Positions 1-7,344 of a stretch of DNA of 64,000 nt are shown piece by piece. The stretch comes from Bermanella sp036960565 (lineage in GTDB: Bacteria > Pseudomonadota > Gammaproteobacteria > Pseudomonadales > Oceanobacteraceae): the NCBI GenBank assembly GCA_036960565.1, contig JBALXQ010000011.1:55227-119226 (forward strand), given 5' to 3'. Both the position numbers and the translations under genes were made by a program. The notes under the pieces are model-generated. The model saw nothing but the letters and a program-made list of their open reading frames with translations. It was not told the origin of the DNA and ran no database searches. Each line of letters starts with the position of its first letter. The stretch's first letter is position 1.

Positions 1-1853
1 AGTTTTTGCACAATCGCGCGACGTGCATGGTCAATTTCTTTTGAGCCCAGCCGACCTTCACTTCGTTTCAAGTCTTCCCTTACCATTGCTTTAAGCTTAG
101 GTGTAAGCGATGACAATACATGTAACTTAAATTCATCAGGGGTATTACATAATGCGCGCCCAATATTATTTCGCTCAACTTCGCGCAAAGCGTTACTAAG
201 AATTTGGCGAGGAGTTTTGCTTAAATCAGAGAAAGTAAAATACTGCTGACGAAGACGATAAAAACTATCCGGTTTATCCTGCTTTAAGCGCCTAAGCACT
301 TTAGCTTCCTCTGCCGAACTCATGTTATCCAGCATATTAATGAGCATACTCAATCCATCTGCATTAACATTTTCAAAGCTGGGAACCTGCTGCGCCAATT
401 TTGCTAGGCGATCAGCCACATCTTGAAAAGTATCCAAGGGAAAGGTTTCAAACTGCCCAAGCTCTGCAATAACCTGTGCCTGTGCTTTATTAGGCACTCG
501 ATTCAATACTCGGGCACCCTGACCTGAATCCAATTGACTCACGACTAAGGCCTGAATACGCACATCTTCATGCTGAATTAAATACAAAACCTGTGAGTCA
601 TTTAGGCTGCTTAAAAACTCAAATGGATGGGCCTGTTTTGCTTCTGTATTTTGAACTCTTTGCTGCAACAACAAATAAAAATCTTGCACATCTCTTTGCT
701 GCTGTTCTTCGTCTGGTGGCTGATCTGCCAGCTGGGCCATAACATTTTGAAGTTTTATCTGATCTACATTAGGAAATATCGAACGGAACAAACTACGCCC
801 CAAAACCTTGTACAGGGAGGCCACCATGGAAATCTTTTCTTGTTGAGCACTCAATTGATCCATTACAAACTGAACATGTTGAGGCTGCCCCAAACCTAAT
901 GATATTATCTCCTGACGTGTTTTTTGCATTAAATACTTTTTATTTACTTCTTCATTCTCAACCGGATCATTGGCAACTATTTTATTAGGTTGATCTTGAA
1001 AATTTTCGTTAGTTGACTTATTCAATGATTCTTCGGGTTTTTTTCGCATAGACATAACAATTAGCACCAATAACAGCAATGCCAAAAAAGACAGCAAGCC
1101 CAGCACTAGTGAGCTAAAGTTCTCATCCATCCAACTTTGCCCTATCCCAACAGGCTTCACGTCCAGCACAGGTTCAGGGAGTTTTGAGAACTCCGTGCGC
1201 ATAATCTTTAATTCATCGCCTCTCAAATCATTCAAAGCTGCTTTCTGATAAATTAAGTTACGTAAAAAACCCTCTTGCTCCTGACTTATGCTTTCCTCAA
1301 CAATCAAACTAATACGCAGTTTTACAATTCTATTAAAAACACCCACTGTTCTTTCAATTTGCCCGTCTCTCTCCCCCTCTTCTTTGGAGCCATTCCAGCG
1401 CGGCTGAGACTGTTGATTCTGTAAGCGTTTAATTTGCTCTCGCATAAAAGCCAATTCAGCATCCTTTTCTTTATCCGCAGGGACCTCTACATATAAAAGA
1501 CCAGGTAAATTGGCCTCGATTTCTTCATCTTCAATTTTGGCTTGATTTGGAAACTGAATTCTTGGATAAGTCTGCTCACGACGATAGTTTTCAGACGATT
1601 TATTGGTATTTAATTTTTGCTTAATCACCTGGCGAATTTTTTGCAAGGTAACATCCACATTAATAATAAAACGATTCCCCCCCAAATAAGCTTGTATATC
1701 CCTTGCCAATCGATCTTCTAGTTGTGATTTTAATTGAATCTCTTCTAAATCATCTTTTTTGGTCAACACCTCTATAGGATCCGCCCCTAAAGAGAAATCC
1801 GAGAGCATTAGAATAATCATATAAATCGGCAATAAAAGGCGATTTAACATCAT
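1..1853 (-). CDS. FliF-like/FliG-like fusion protein (3' end outside window)
   Basis: The reading frame is open from tandem ATG codons at 1853/1850 to the window edge, giving 617 codons without a stop. Residues 1-25 look like a signal peptide or anchor. About 45-235 resemble the last periplasmic part of FliF (RBM3/collar), with a short N-terminal strand block and a later RGDELKIM block like FliF's RGDTLNVV. A membrane helix follows at about 246-268. The remainder resembles FliG: a middle domain around 415-485 and a C-terminal domain containing FTFSDL, LREVERNN, LSSLTPKLK and REDLKRSEGRL. FliF's RBM1 and RBM2 appear to be absent. In flagella FliF and FliG are usually separate proteins forming the MS-ring and the rotor switch. 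Here they are one polypeptide in a three-gene operon without other flagellar genes in view. Homology is moderately sure; function is unknown. Confidence 0.75.
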   Translation of the reverse strand, partial: MMLNRLLLPIYMIILMLSDFSLGADPIEVLTKKDDLEEIQLKSQLEDRLARDIQAYLGGNRFIINVDVTLQKIRQVIKQKLNTNKSSENYRREQTYPRIQFPNQAKIEDEEIEANLPGLLYVEVPADKEKDAELAFMREQIKRLQNQQSQPRWNGSKEEGERDGQIERTVGVFNRIVKLRISLIVEESISQEQEGFLRNLIYQKAALNDLRGDELKIMRTEFSKLPEPVLDVKPVGIGQSWMDENFSSLVLGLLSFLALLLLVLIVMSMRKKPEESLNKSTNENFQDQPNKIVANDPVENEEVNKKYLMQKTRQEIISLGLGQPQHVQFVMDQLSAQQEKISMVASLYKVLGRSLFRSIFPNVDQIKLQNVMAQLADQPPDEEQQQRDVQDFYLLLQQRVQNTEAKQAHPFEFLSSLNDSQVLYLIQHEDVRIQALVVSQLDSGQGARVLNRVPNKAQAQVIAELGQFETFPLDTFQDVADRLAKLAQQVPSFENVNADGLSMLINMLDNMSSAEEAKVLRRLKQDKPDSFYRLRQQYFTFSDLSKTPRQILSNALREVERNNIGRALCNTPDEFKLHVLSSLTPKLKAMVREDLKRSEGRLGSKEIDHARRAIVQK

Positions 1854-1864
1854 AGTTTCTGTAC

Positions 1865-2521
1865 CTAATTAACGAGCTTCAAACTTTCTTTAACGTCTGT
1901 TAAAGAAGGATCTAACTGAAAGGCTTTTTTCCAGGATATTTTCGCATCTTTCTTACGACCCATTTTATAATAAATACTGCCCTTCAAGGCATAAGCCTGG
2001 GCCGATGATGGCACTAGAGACATGGCCATATTAGTTTCTTCTAGAGCTTTCCAATATGCTTTACGATAAAATAGAGCCTGTGCACTTAATATGTGTTTGG
2101 TTGCCTCTGAAAATAAACTCAATGCCTTTTTGTTAAAAAATATATCTTCTTCTTTTATTCGTTCACTGTTGGTTTTGGGTTCACCATCTTCTGATATTTC
2201 AGTCTTCTCATTAAAGTCAGATTGAAGTCGAGCTTGCTCCCTAACTTCTGGCATGAAAGTTTCGCTGCCTTGAGCCATATCCATGCTAAAAATAATGTCA
2301 CTCTCACCTGCATTCAGCATTAACATTACGTCATACCCCGGGCCATGGCGGTGAATATTGACAATGCCATGATTTTTCTTGGCATAATCTGCTTCTTTAT
2401 CCAAGTCAGTTTTATTTATGTTATCAGGGGCCTGCTTAGCAAATGGATCTTGCTCCATTTCAAACTGACCAATAGAGCAAGCACTTAAAAAAATAATGGC
2501 AATTAAAAATATGATTTTCAT
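1865..2521 (-). CDS. TPR-containing lipoprotein of the FliF-FliG fusion operon
   Basis: This 218-residue protein has a short hydrophobic leader and a lipobox, LSAC, placing the lipidated cysteine at residue 15. The middle is charged and probably partly disordered. The C-terminal 80 residues form about two TPR-like helical pairs (AYALKGSIYYKMGRKKDA, then KAFQLDP). TPRs normally mediate protein-protein contacts, so it may be an assembly or bridging lipoprotein in the periplasm. The gene lies 9 bp after the CsgG-like gene and 11 bp before the fusion gene, which suggests one transcript. No specific function is recognised. Outer-membrane retention is likely, since the residues after Cys15 are Ser-Ile rather than an Asp at +2. 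Confidence 0.7.
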   Translation of the reverse strand: MKIIFLIAIIFLSACSIGQFEMEQDPFAKQAPDNINKTDLDKEADYAKKNHGIVNIHRHGPGYDVMLMLNAGESDIIFSMDMAQGSETFMPEVREQARLQSDFNEKTEISEDGEPKTNSERIKEEDIFFNKKALSLFSEATKHILSAQALFYRKAYWKALEETNMAMSLVPSSAQAYALKGSIYYKMGRKKDAKISWKKAFQLDPSLTDVKESLKLVN

Positions 2522-2530
2522 AAAATTACC

Positions 2531-3643
2531 TTAAAATCGATAGCCCAGAGTTAAATCCAAGCCCGAACCGCCAAACTCAGAACTGTCTTCGTAATTGGCA
2601 TCACTGTCCCATTCAACTTCTTCTGGCACCAAGTAAACCGCGCCGAGCGCCATAAACCCATTAGTTACAAAAGGAAATTCCAAACCGAATTTGAGCATTA
2701 AGCCATGACTACCACTAAAGAATGCTTGCCCAACACCAAGATAAGCTTTGGTTTTAACCCAATTTTTCATGGCTTCTATATTGACAAATATCCTTCCTTC
2801 TAGATTTATACCACTCACACTGAACTCATCGGTTGATGAAAAGTTTTTAAAATATTCCACCCCTAAACTGTATTCAATATCCTTATTTAAACTGGTGTAT
2901 TCTCGACGACGCAAGCCAAAGCCCGTCACACCACTTAGTTCAGCGTCTGCCGTTGTAGCCACCCCTTCTCGCTCAGCTCCTAAGCCCCATGCACTCACCA
3001 CAAACTCCATCTCTATGCTTTCAAATTCTAGCTCTTCCTGCTGACGCGTGGTTTTTTTAACGTATTCCTTAAGCCATAATATTTCGTTGCTTCTTGAACT
3101 AACCATTCTTAAATTTATGGTAAATTTATTTTCATGCATGCTAGCGCTCCACAACATAAAGGCATCGACACGCACAACTTTCGATAACGACCTTAAATCC
3201 TGATTGCTTTGCGCACTTTGACTAATATGCATACGGGAATCTTCGAAATTAACGCGGGTAGTTCGACACTCAATACAATCAATCACTTCAAAACGACCAA
3301 GCCCCATGAACTTGCCAAAGAGCTTGTTTTCAATCATGAGGTGAACTTGTTTAGGGATTTTACGGTGCAGGCGATCACCATTATGGTAAAAGGCAATACG
3401 CTTAACGTCTTTGCTAATATCTAGTAACTCTTCAGGCACCATAATGCTTTCGTCATCAAGTAGACGAGAGAAGCCTGCATACTGACTGGGAGGAGCATCT
3501 AGGTCGGGTAATTCAGAATTGACCATGCGGGTTTCGGCACAGGTAAGCGCCGACAAACTAGCGCAAAGAAAGCCCACTAGCGCCAATAAATTTACACTTA
3601 TCACAGAGCTCTGTCTGTATTCCCTCTTCATCCCTGGCATCAT
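2531..3643 (-). CDS. Outer-membrane protein with CsgG/FlgO-like domain and C-terminal beta-rich region
   Basis: The 370-residue protein starts with a signal peptide (about 1-36, cleavage near LTCAETR). Residues about 53-215 alternate strands and helices as in the CsgG/FlgO/LpoB-type fold: a KRIAFY strand, a helix with a Phe-Glu-Val strand, and a later strand pair ending in a LWLKEY block. Residues about 240-370 are rich in alternating aromatic and glycine strands (LGVEYF, AYLGVGQAFF, LDLTLGYRF) and end in phenylalanine, the usual signature of a barrel inserted by BAM. CsgG-like domains form or contact outer-membrane rings. This is the first gene of the operon; the start could also be Met5 (3631). 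The function is inferred only. Confidence 0.6.
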   Translation of the reverse strand: MMPGMKREYRQSSVISVNLLALVGFLCASLSALTCAETRMVNSELPDLDAPPSQYAGFSRLLDDESIMVPEELLDISKDVKRIAFYHNGDRLHRKIPKQVHLMIENKLFGKFMGLGRFEVIDCIECRTTRVNFEDSRMHISQSAQSNQDLRSLSKVVRVDAFMLWSASMHENKFTINLRMVSSRSNEILWLKEYVKKTTRQQEELEFESIEMEFVVSAWGLGAEREGVATTADAELSGVTGFGLRRREYTSLNKDIEYSLGVEYFKNFSSTDEFSVSGINLEGRIFVNIEAMKNWVKTKAYLGVGQAFFSGSHGLMLKFGLEFPFVTNGFMALGAVYLVPEEVEWDSDANYEDSSEFGGSGLDLTLGYRF

Positions 3644-3800
3644 CCACTGTCGCCAATCATTTAATTAAAAGCATAGCTCATGTCTATCACTGTGCTATTA
3701 AAACTATCCAGTTCAGAACGAAAACACGCTACAGTTTTTAACTAACTGGCCGAACACCTTAATTAGGGATCATGTACTTTATAAAAGGACTCGTTAAACA

Positions 3801-4133
3801 ATGAACAAAGGCGTAATTTGTCTTTTTCTATTTTTTATTACCCTAACAGGGTGGACAGAAGACAAGGTCGTCAGTGGATTATTAATTACAGGTATCGAGC
3901 AACAGGAAGACGATGAAGAAGCACCCTTTGACATTTACGCTCGTAATAAGGCACATAAATGCGGAGGAAAAGTTTCTAATATTTTCAGGGTTTATAGCGA
4001 ATACGATACCGTTGCTAATCGGCGTTTCATGCTGGCTTTAACTGCGATGAAGGAAAACTGGAGCATTAGCGTCAGCACCCATGGCTGCGAAGGACGTGCG
4101 TTAATTGTAAACAGCCTGCGTCTAGAGCATTAA
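3801..4133 (+). CDS. Small secreted protein of unknown function
   Basis: A 110-residue product with a clear signal peptide (about 1-19, ending in GWTED). The mature part is about 90 residues with two cysteines (in HKCGGKV and STHGCEG) that could form one disulfide. No family is recognised. It is divergent from the CsgG-like operon across a 157 bp gap that probably holds both promoters, so the two may or may not be functionally linked. The frame, signal peptide and balanced composition support a real gene. Confidence 0.6.
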   Translation: MNKGVICLFLFFITLTGWTEDKVVSGLLITGIEQQEDDEEAPFDIYARNKAHKCGGKVSNIFRVYSEYDTVANRRFMLALTAMKENWSISVSTHGCEGRALIVNSLRLEH

Positions 4134-4152
4134 GTCACACAAATTAACGAGG

Positions 4153-4488
4153 CTAAAATAATTCATCTGATTTTGCAGCCATGACAAAATCATTTTGATG
4201 CAAACCTTTTATTTTATGACTCCACCAAGTAAGTGTAACCTTGCCCCACTGAGTAAGTATGTCCGGATGATGATTAATGCTTTCAGCCAGCTCACCCACT
4301 CGGTTGGTAAATGCCAATGCACCTACAAAATCATCAAAAGAATATTCTCGCCTAAGTTTCAATATACCCAAGTCATCCAATACCTCCCAATCAAGGAGTT
4401 GCTTATTCAGACCCTCTATTTCATTCGAAGTTAGAGTAGGCTCACCTACCCTGCACGCTACACATTGCTGGCGATAAAGCTCAATCAC
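4153..4488 (-). CDS. phhB: Pterin-4a-carbinolamine dehydratase
   Basis: This enzyme dehydrates 4a-hydroxytetrahydrobiopterin, recycling the pterin cofactor of phenylalanine hydroxylase. The family motif is complete: INHHPDI followed by a Trp-Gly-Lys-Val strand, then WWSHKIKGLHQNDF. A GTG start at 4488 was chosen over an ATG at 4560 because it follows a strong AAAGGAGAG ribosome site. The resulting 111 residues match the normal family length, and the upstream extension does not resemble the family. No phenylalanine hydroxylase gene is in the window, so the partner is elsewhere or the protein has its alternative DcoH-like role. The N-terminal CVACR cysteine pair is common in this bacterial subgroup. 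Confidence 0.9.
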   Translation of the reverse strand: MIELYRQQCVACRVGEPTLTSNEIEGLNKQLLDWEVLDDLGILKLRREYSFDDFVGALAFTNRVGELAESINHHPDILTQWGKVTLTWWSHKIKGLHQNDFVMAAKSDELF

Positions 4489-4630
4489 TTGGGTCTCTCC
4501 TTTGAAAGAGAAGAAGTATGAACGCCATTCAAAACAACTAAGTTTAATTACAGCACACATTCAAAAGAACGGACGAATATGCAGCCACTCACTATTTCTC
4601 GTTATATTGAAGTTGGCTTAAACCAAAAAA

Positions 4631-4657
4631 AGCAGCCTAAAGAGGCTGCTTTTTTCA
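4631..4657 (-). terminator. Rho-independent terminator downstream of fumarase
   Basis: A perfect 8-bp stem (AGCAGCCT/AGGCTGCT, 4631-4638 and 4643-4650) with a 4-base loop is flanked by A and T runs on both sides. It therefore works for the fumarase transcript on the minus strand and separates it from phhB. Confidence 0.85.
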
Positions 4658-4674
4658 TTAACGACACTTAAAAA

Positions 4675-6189
4675 CTAGCTAATTTCTTTAGCATTAATTT
4701 TTGCGTACCATTCCTGAGGACCCGTTTTATGAACAGAGACACCGTTTACATCCACTGCAACAGTTACAGGCATGTCTACAACATCAAATTCATAAATAGC
4801 TTCCATACCTAGGTCGGCAAAACCCACTACTTCAGCATTACGAATTGCTTGTGATACTAAATACGCAGCACCACCAACGGCCATTAGATAAGAAGCCTTG
4901 TTGTCTTTAATCGCTTCAATGGCAATATCGCCACGCTCGGCTTTACCAATCATGCCCATTAAACCAGTTTTTTCTAATATGGTACGAGTGAATTTATCCA
5001 TTCGTGTAGCAGTCGTTGGACCAGCAGGCCCCACTACTTCATCACGCACAGGATCAACAGGTCCCACGTAGTAAATAAAGCGATTTTTAAGATCAACCGG
5101 TAGCTCTTCACCTTTGGAGATCATATCGACCATGCGCTTATGGGCAGCATCTCGGCCGGTTAACATTTTGCCGTTTAGCAAAATAGTTTCACCCGTTTTC
5201 CAGTCAGCCATGTCTTCACGAGTAACGGTGTTTAAATCTACACGGCGAACGCTCTCACCCACTTCCCAAGAAATCTCAGGCCAGTCTTCTAATTTTGGCG
5301 CTTCCAGCTTGGCAGGACCAGAACCATCCAATTCAAAATGCGCATGGCGAGTTGCTGCACAGTTAGGAATAATGGCCACAGGCTTGTTGGCTGCGTGAGT
5401 AGGGTAATCGGCTACTTTTACATCCAATACGGTCGTTAAACCGCCCAGACCCTGAGCCCCAATACCTAATTTGTTCACTTTCTCATACAGCTCTAAACGT
5501 AACTCTTCAGAACGAGTTTGCGCTCCGCGTTGTTGAAGTTCTTTAATATTAATTGGCTCAAGTAATGCTTCTTTAGCAATCATCATCGCTTTTTCAGCCG
5601 TACCACCAATGCCTATACCTAGCATTCCTGGTGGGCACCAGCCTGCTCCCATTTTAGGGATTTGCTCAAGTACCCAATCCACTACTGAATCAGATGGGTT
5701 TAGCATGGCAAACTTAGATTTAGCTTCTGAGCCACCACCTTTAGCTGCCACATGCACATCGACAGTATTACCTTGCACTAGCTTTGTGTGAATGACAGCG
5801 GGTGTATTGTCTTTTGTGTTAGCACGCTTGCCATCTGGGTCGGCCAATACTGACGCACGTAAAATGTTGTCAGGCAGTAAATAAGCACGACGTACACCTT
5901 CGTTCGCCATATCTTCCACACCCATAGTGGCATCTTCAAAACGCACATCCATGCCTATGGTTAAAAACACGGTGACAATTCCGGTGTCTTGGCAAATAGG
6001 TCTATGGCCGGTGGCACACATACGAGAGTTTATTAAAATCTGTGCAATGGCATCTTTAGCACCTTGAGACTCTTCAAGGTGATAAGCCTCTTCCATGGCC
6101 TTAATAAAGTCCAATGGATGATAGTAGGAAATATACTGCAGGGAATCTGCAACACTCTGAATTAGATCTTCTTGCTTGATCACAGTCAT
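4675..6189 (-). CDS. fumA: Class I (4Fe-4S) fumarate hydratase
   Basis: At 504 residues this is the single-chain, oxygen-sensitive class I fumarase of the TCA cycle, which hydrates fumarate to L-malate. The three cluster cysteines are visible at C66 (RPICQDTG), C185 (GWCPPGM) and C277 (PNCAATRH). The N-terminal alpha domain ends near residue 300 and the C-terminal beta domain carries YYVGPVDPVRDEVVGPAGPTTATR-type substrate-site sequence. It is monocistronic, with a terminator after it and a 14-bp palindrome just upstream. No class II fumC is in the window. The gene could equally be called fumB. Confidence 0.95.
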   Translation of the reverse strand: MTVIKQEDLIQSVADSLQYISYYHPLDFIKAMEEAYHLEESQGAKDAIAQILINSRMCATGHRPICQDTGIVTVFLTIGMDVRFEDATMGVEDMANEGVRRAYLLPDNILRASVLADPDGKRANTKDNTPAVIHTKLVQGNTVDVHVAAKGGGSEAKSKFAMLNPSDSVVDWVLEQIPKMGAGWCPPGMLGIGIGGTAEKAMMIAKEALLEPINIKELQQRGAQTRSEELRLELYEKVNKLGIGAQGLGGLTTVLDVKVADYPTHAANKPVAIIPNCAATRHAHFELDGSGPAKLEAPKLEDWPEISWEVGESVRRVDLNTVTREDMADWKTGETILLNGKMLTGRDAAHKRMVDMISKGEELPVDLKNRFIYYVGPVDPVRDEVVGPAGPTTATRMDKFTRTILEKTGLMGMIGKAERGDIAIEAIKDNKASYLMAVGGAAYLVSQAIRNAEVVGFADLGMEAIYEFDVVDMPVTVAVDVNGVSVHKTGPQEWYAKINAKEIS

Positions 6190-6221
6190 AGAGGGTTCTC
6201 TCGATGATTTTTTATGTGGCT

Positions 6222-6235
6222 ATAAACCGGTTTAT
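6222..6235. promoter_or_regulatory. Palindromic candidate operator upstream of fumarase
   Basis: ATAAACCGGTTTAT is a perfect 14-bp palindrome about 33 bp upstream of the fumarase start codon, well placed for a repressor or activator site. The cognate regulator cannot be named from the sequence. Confidence 0.35.
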
Positions 6236-6408
6236 GGCGAGATTGTATCATGCTGAAGCCGCAAGGCGCATTAGAGCGAACACTAGGGTTAATGCTTATT
6301 TTGAGGTATGCCTAATAAGATCTACCTGACTACATGGACAACTAAATACAGCAAAGGTGATTTAAACGCTTTTATTCTCTATAGTGCGCAAACATAAGTG
6401 AACAATAA

Positions 6409-6426
6409 ATGTTTATTAACGAACAT
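6409..6426. promoter_or_regulatory. GlpR-type operator in the glpR leader
   Basis: ATGTTTATTAACGAACAT is an imperfect 18-bp palindrome very close to the enterobacterial GlpR operator core (ATGTTCG-TTAA-CGAACAT). It sits 47 bp before the preferred glpR start, which suggests autoregulation and supports the downstream ATG as the real start. Confidence 0.6.
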
Positions 6427-6472
6427 ACCAAAACACCTATTATCTCAGCTTTCACAATCGGTATTTAAATAT

Positions 6473-7228
6473 ATGGCCAAGCAAGCCCGTCATGACTTAA
6501 TTCTTAAATTGGCCAAAGAACATGGGTACATTAGCAATGAAGATTTGGCTAAACGTTGCCAGGTAACACCACAAACTATTCGCAGAGATTTAAAAGAACT
6601 GGCAGAAAAGCAACAAATTAGCCGCCATCACGGGGGAGCTACCAATACCAGTGTTAGTAACGCCGCCTATTCCGAACGCCGAGTCATGCAACAAGAGCAA
6701 AAGCAGCGTATAGCCTCTGCCATATGCGAAACCATAGACGATTACTCATCTTTGTTTATCAATATAGGCACTACAACTGAAGAGATTGCCAAGGCATTAC
6801 TGAATCACAAAGGCCTGCAAGTCATTACTAACAATCTCAATGTCGCCAAAATATTAAGTACCAAAGAAGGATTTGACGTGCTCGTTGCCAGTGGCAGCGT
6901 AAGAAAAGACGGCGGAATTGTTGGCCAAAGTACCGAGGACTTCATCAACCAATTCAAGGTAGATTATGCCATCCTTGGTATTAGCGGCATCGATGAAGAC
7001 GGCGCTCTACTTGATTACGACTACCAAGAAGTAAGGGTTTCACAAGCCATTATTAAAAATTCTCGCCAAGTTCTATTGGCTGCCGACCACAGTAAATTTG
7101 GCCGCAATGCCACTATCCGCCTGGGTAATATCATAGAGGCACATCAAGTTTTCACCGACACAGCGCCCAGCGCTTTTATTGAACAGCAGCTTAAAGAGCA
7201 CAATGTAACCCTTCATATATGTAAATAA
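6473..7228 (+). CDS. glpR: Glycerol-3-phosphate regulon repressor, DeoR family
   Basis: The 251-residue protein has an N-terminal DeoR helix-turn-helix (about 17-42, QVTPQTIRRDLKEL, followed by RHHGGA). The C-terminal sugar-phosphate sensor domain carries the family blocks NIGTTTEEIA, ITNNLNVA, GILGISGID-like and LAADHSKFGR. The ATG at 6473 was preferred over a GTG at 6398: it gives the same length as characterised GlpR (about 252 residues) and leaves the operator in the leader. It probably represses glpD downstream and itself, released by glycerol 3-phosphate. No glpF or glpK is present here. Confidence 0.9.
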   Translation: MAKQARHDLILKLAKEHGYISNEDLAKRCQVTPQTIRRDLKELAEKQQISRHHGGATNTSVSNAAYSERRVMQQEQKQRIASAICETIDDYSSLFINIGTTTEEIAKALLNHKGLQVITNNLNVAKILSTKEGFDVLVASGSVRKDGGIVGQSTEDFINQFKVDYAILGISGIDEDGALLDYDYQEVRVSQAIIKNSRQVLLAADHSKFGRNATIRLGNIIEAHQVFTDTAPSAFIEQQLKEHNVTLHICK

Positions 7229-7279
7229 ACCGGTAATTACCCACACTAAAGTTCATATTAGAATATTTATCCTATTAAA

Positions 7280-7297
7280 ATGTTTGTTTGTGAACTC
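7280..7297. promoter_or_regulatory. Second GlpR-type operator, upstream of glpD
   Basis: ATGTTTGTTTGTGAACTC keeps both half-site cores (ATGTT and GAAC) of the GlpR consensus. It lies 48 bp before glpD. A further half site (TCGAACATA) lies at 7312-7320, so repressor binding to tandem sites is plausible. Confidence 0.45.
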
Positions 7298-7344
7298 TTA
7301 AGCGAATAGTATCGAACATAAATAACAAATATGAACTTTATATT

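Noticed and set aside
4489..4560. Upstream ATG for phhB (4560)
   Set aside because: The extension is unlike the family, and a strong ribosome site sits just before the GTG at 4488.
6398..6472. GTG start for glpR at 6398, adding 25 residues
   Set aside because: It would place the GlpR-like operator inside the coding region and lengthen the protein beyond its family; the ATG at 6473 gives the normal 251 residues.
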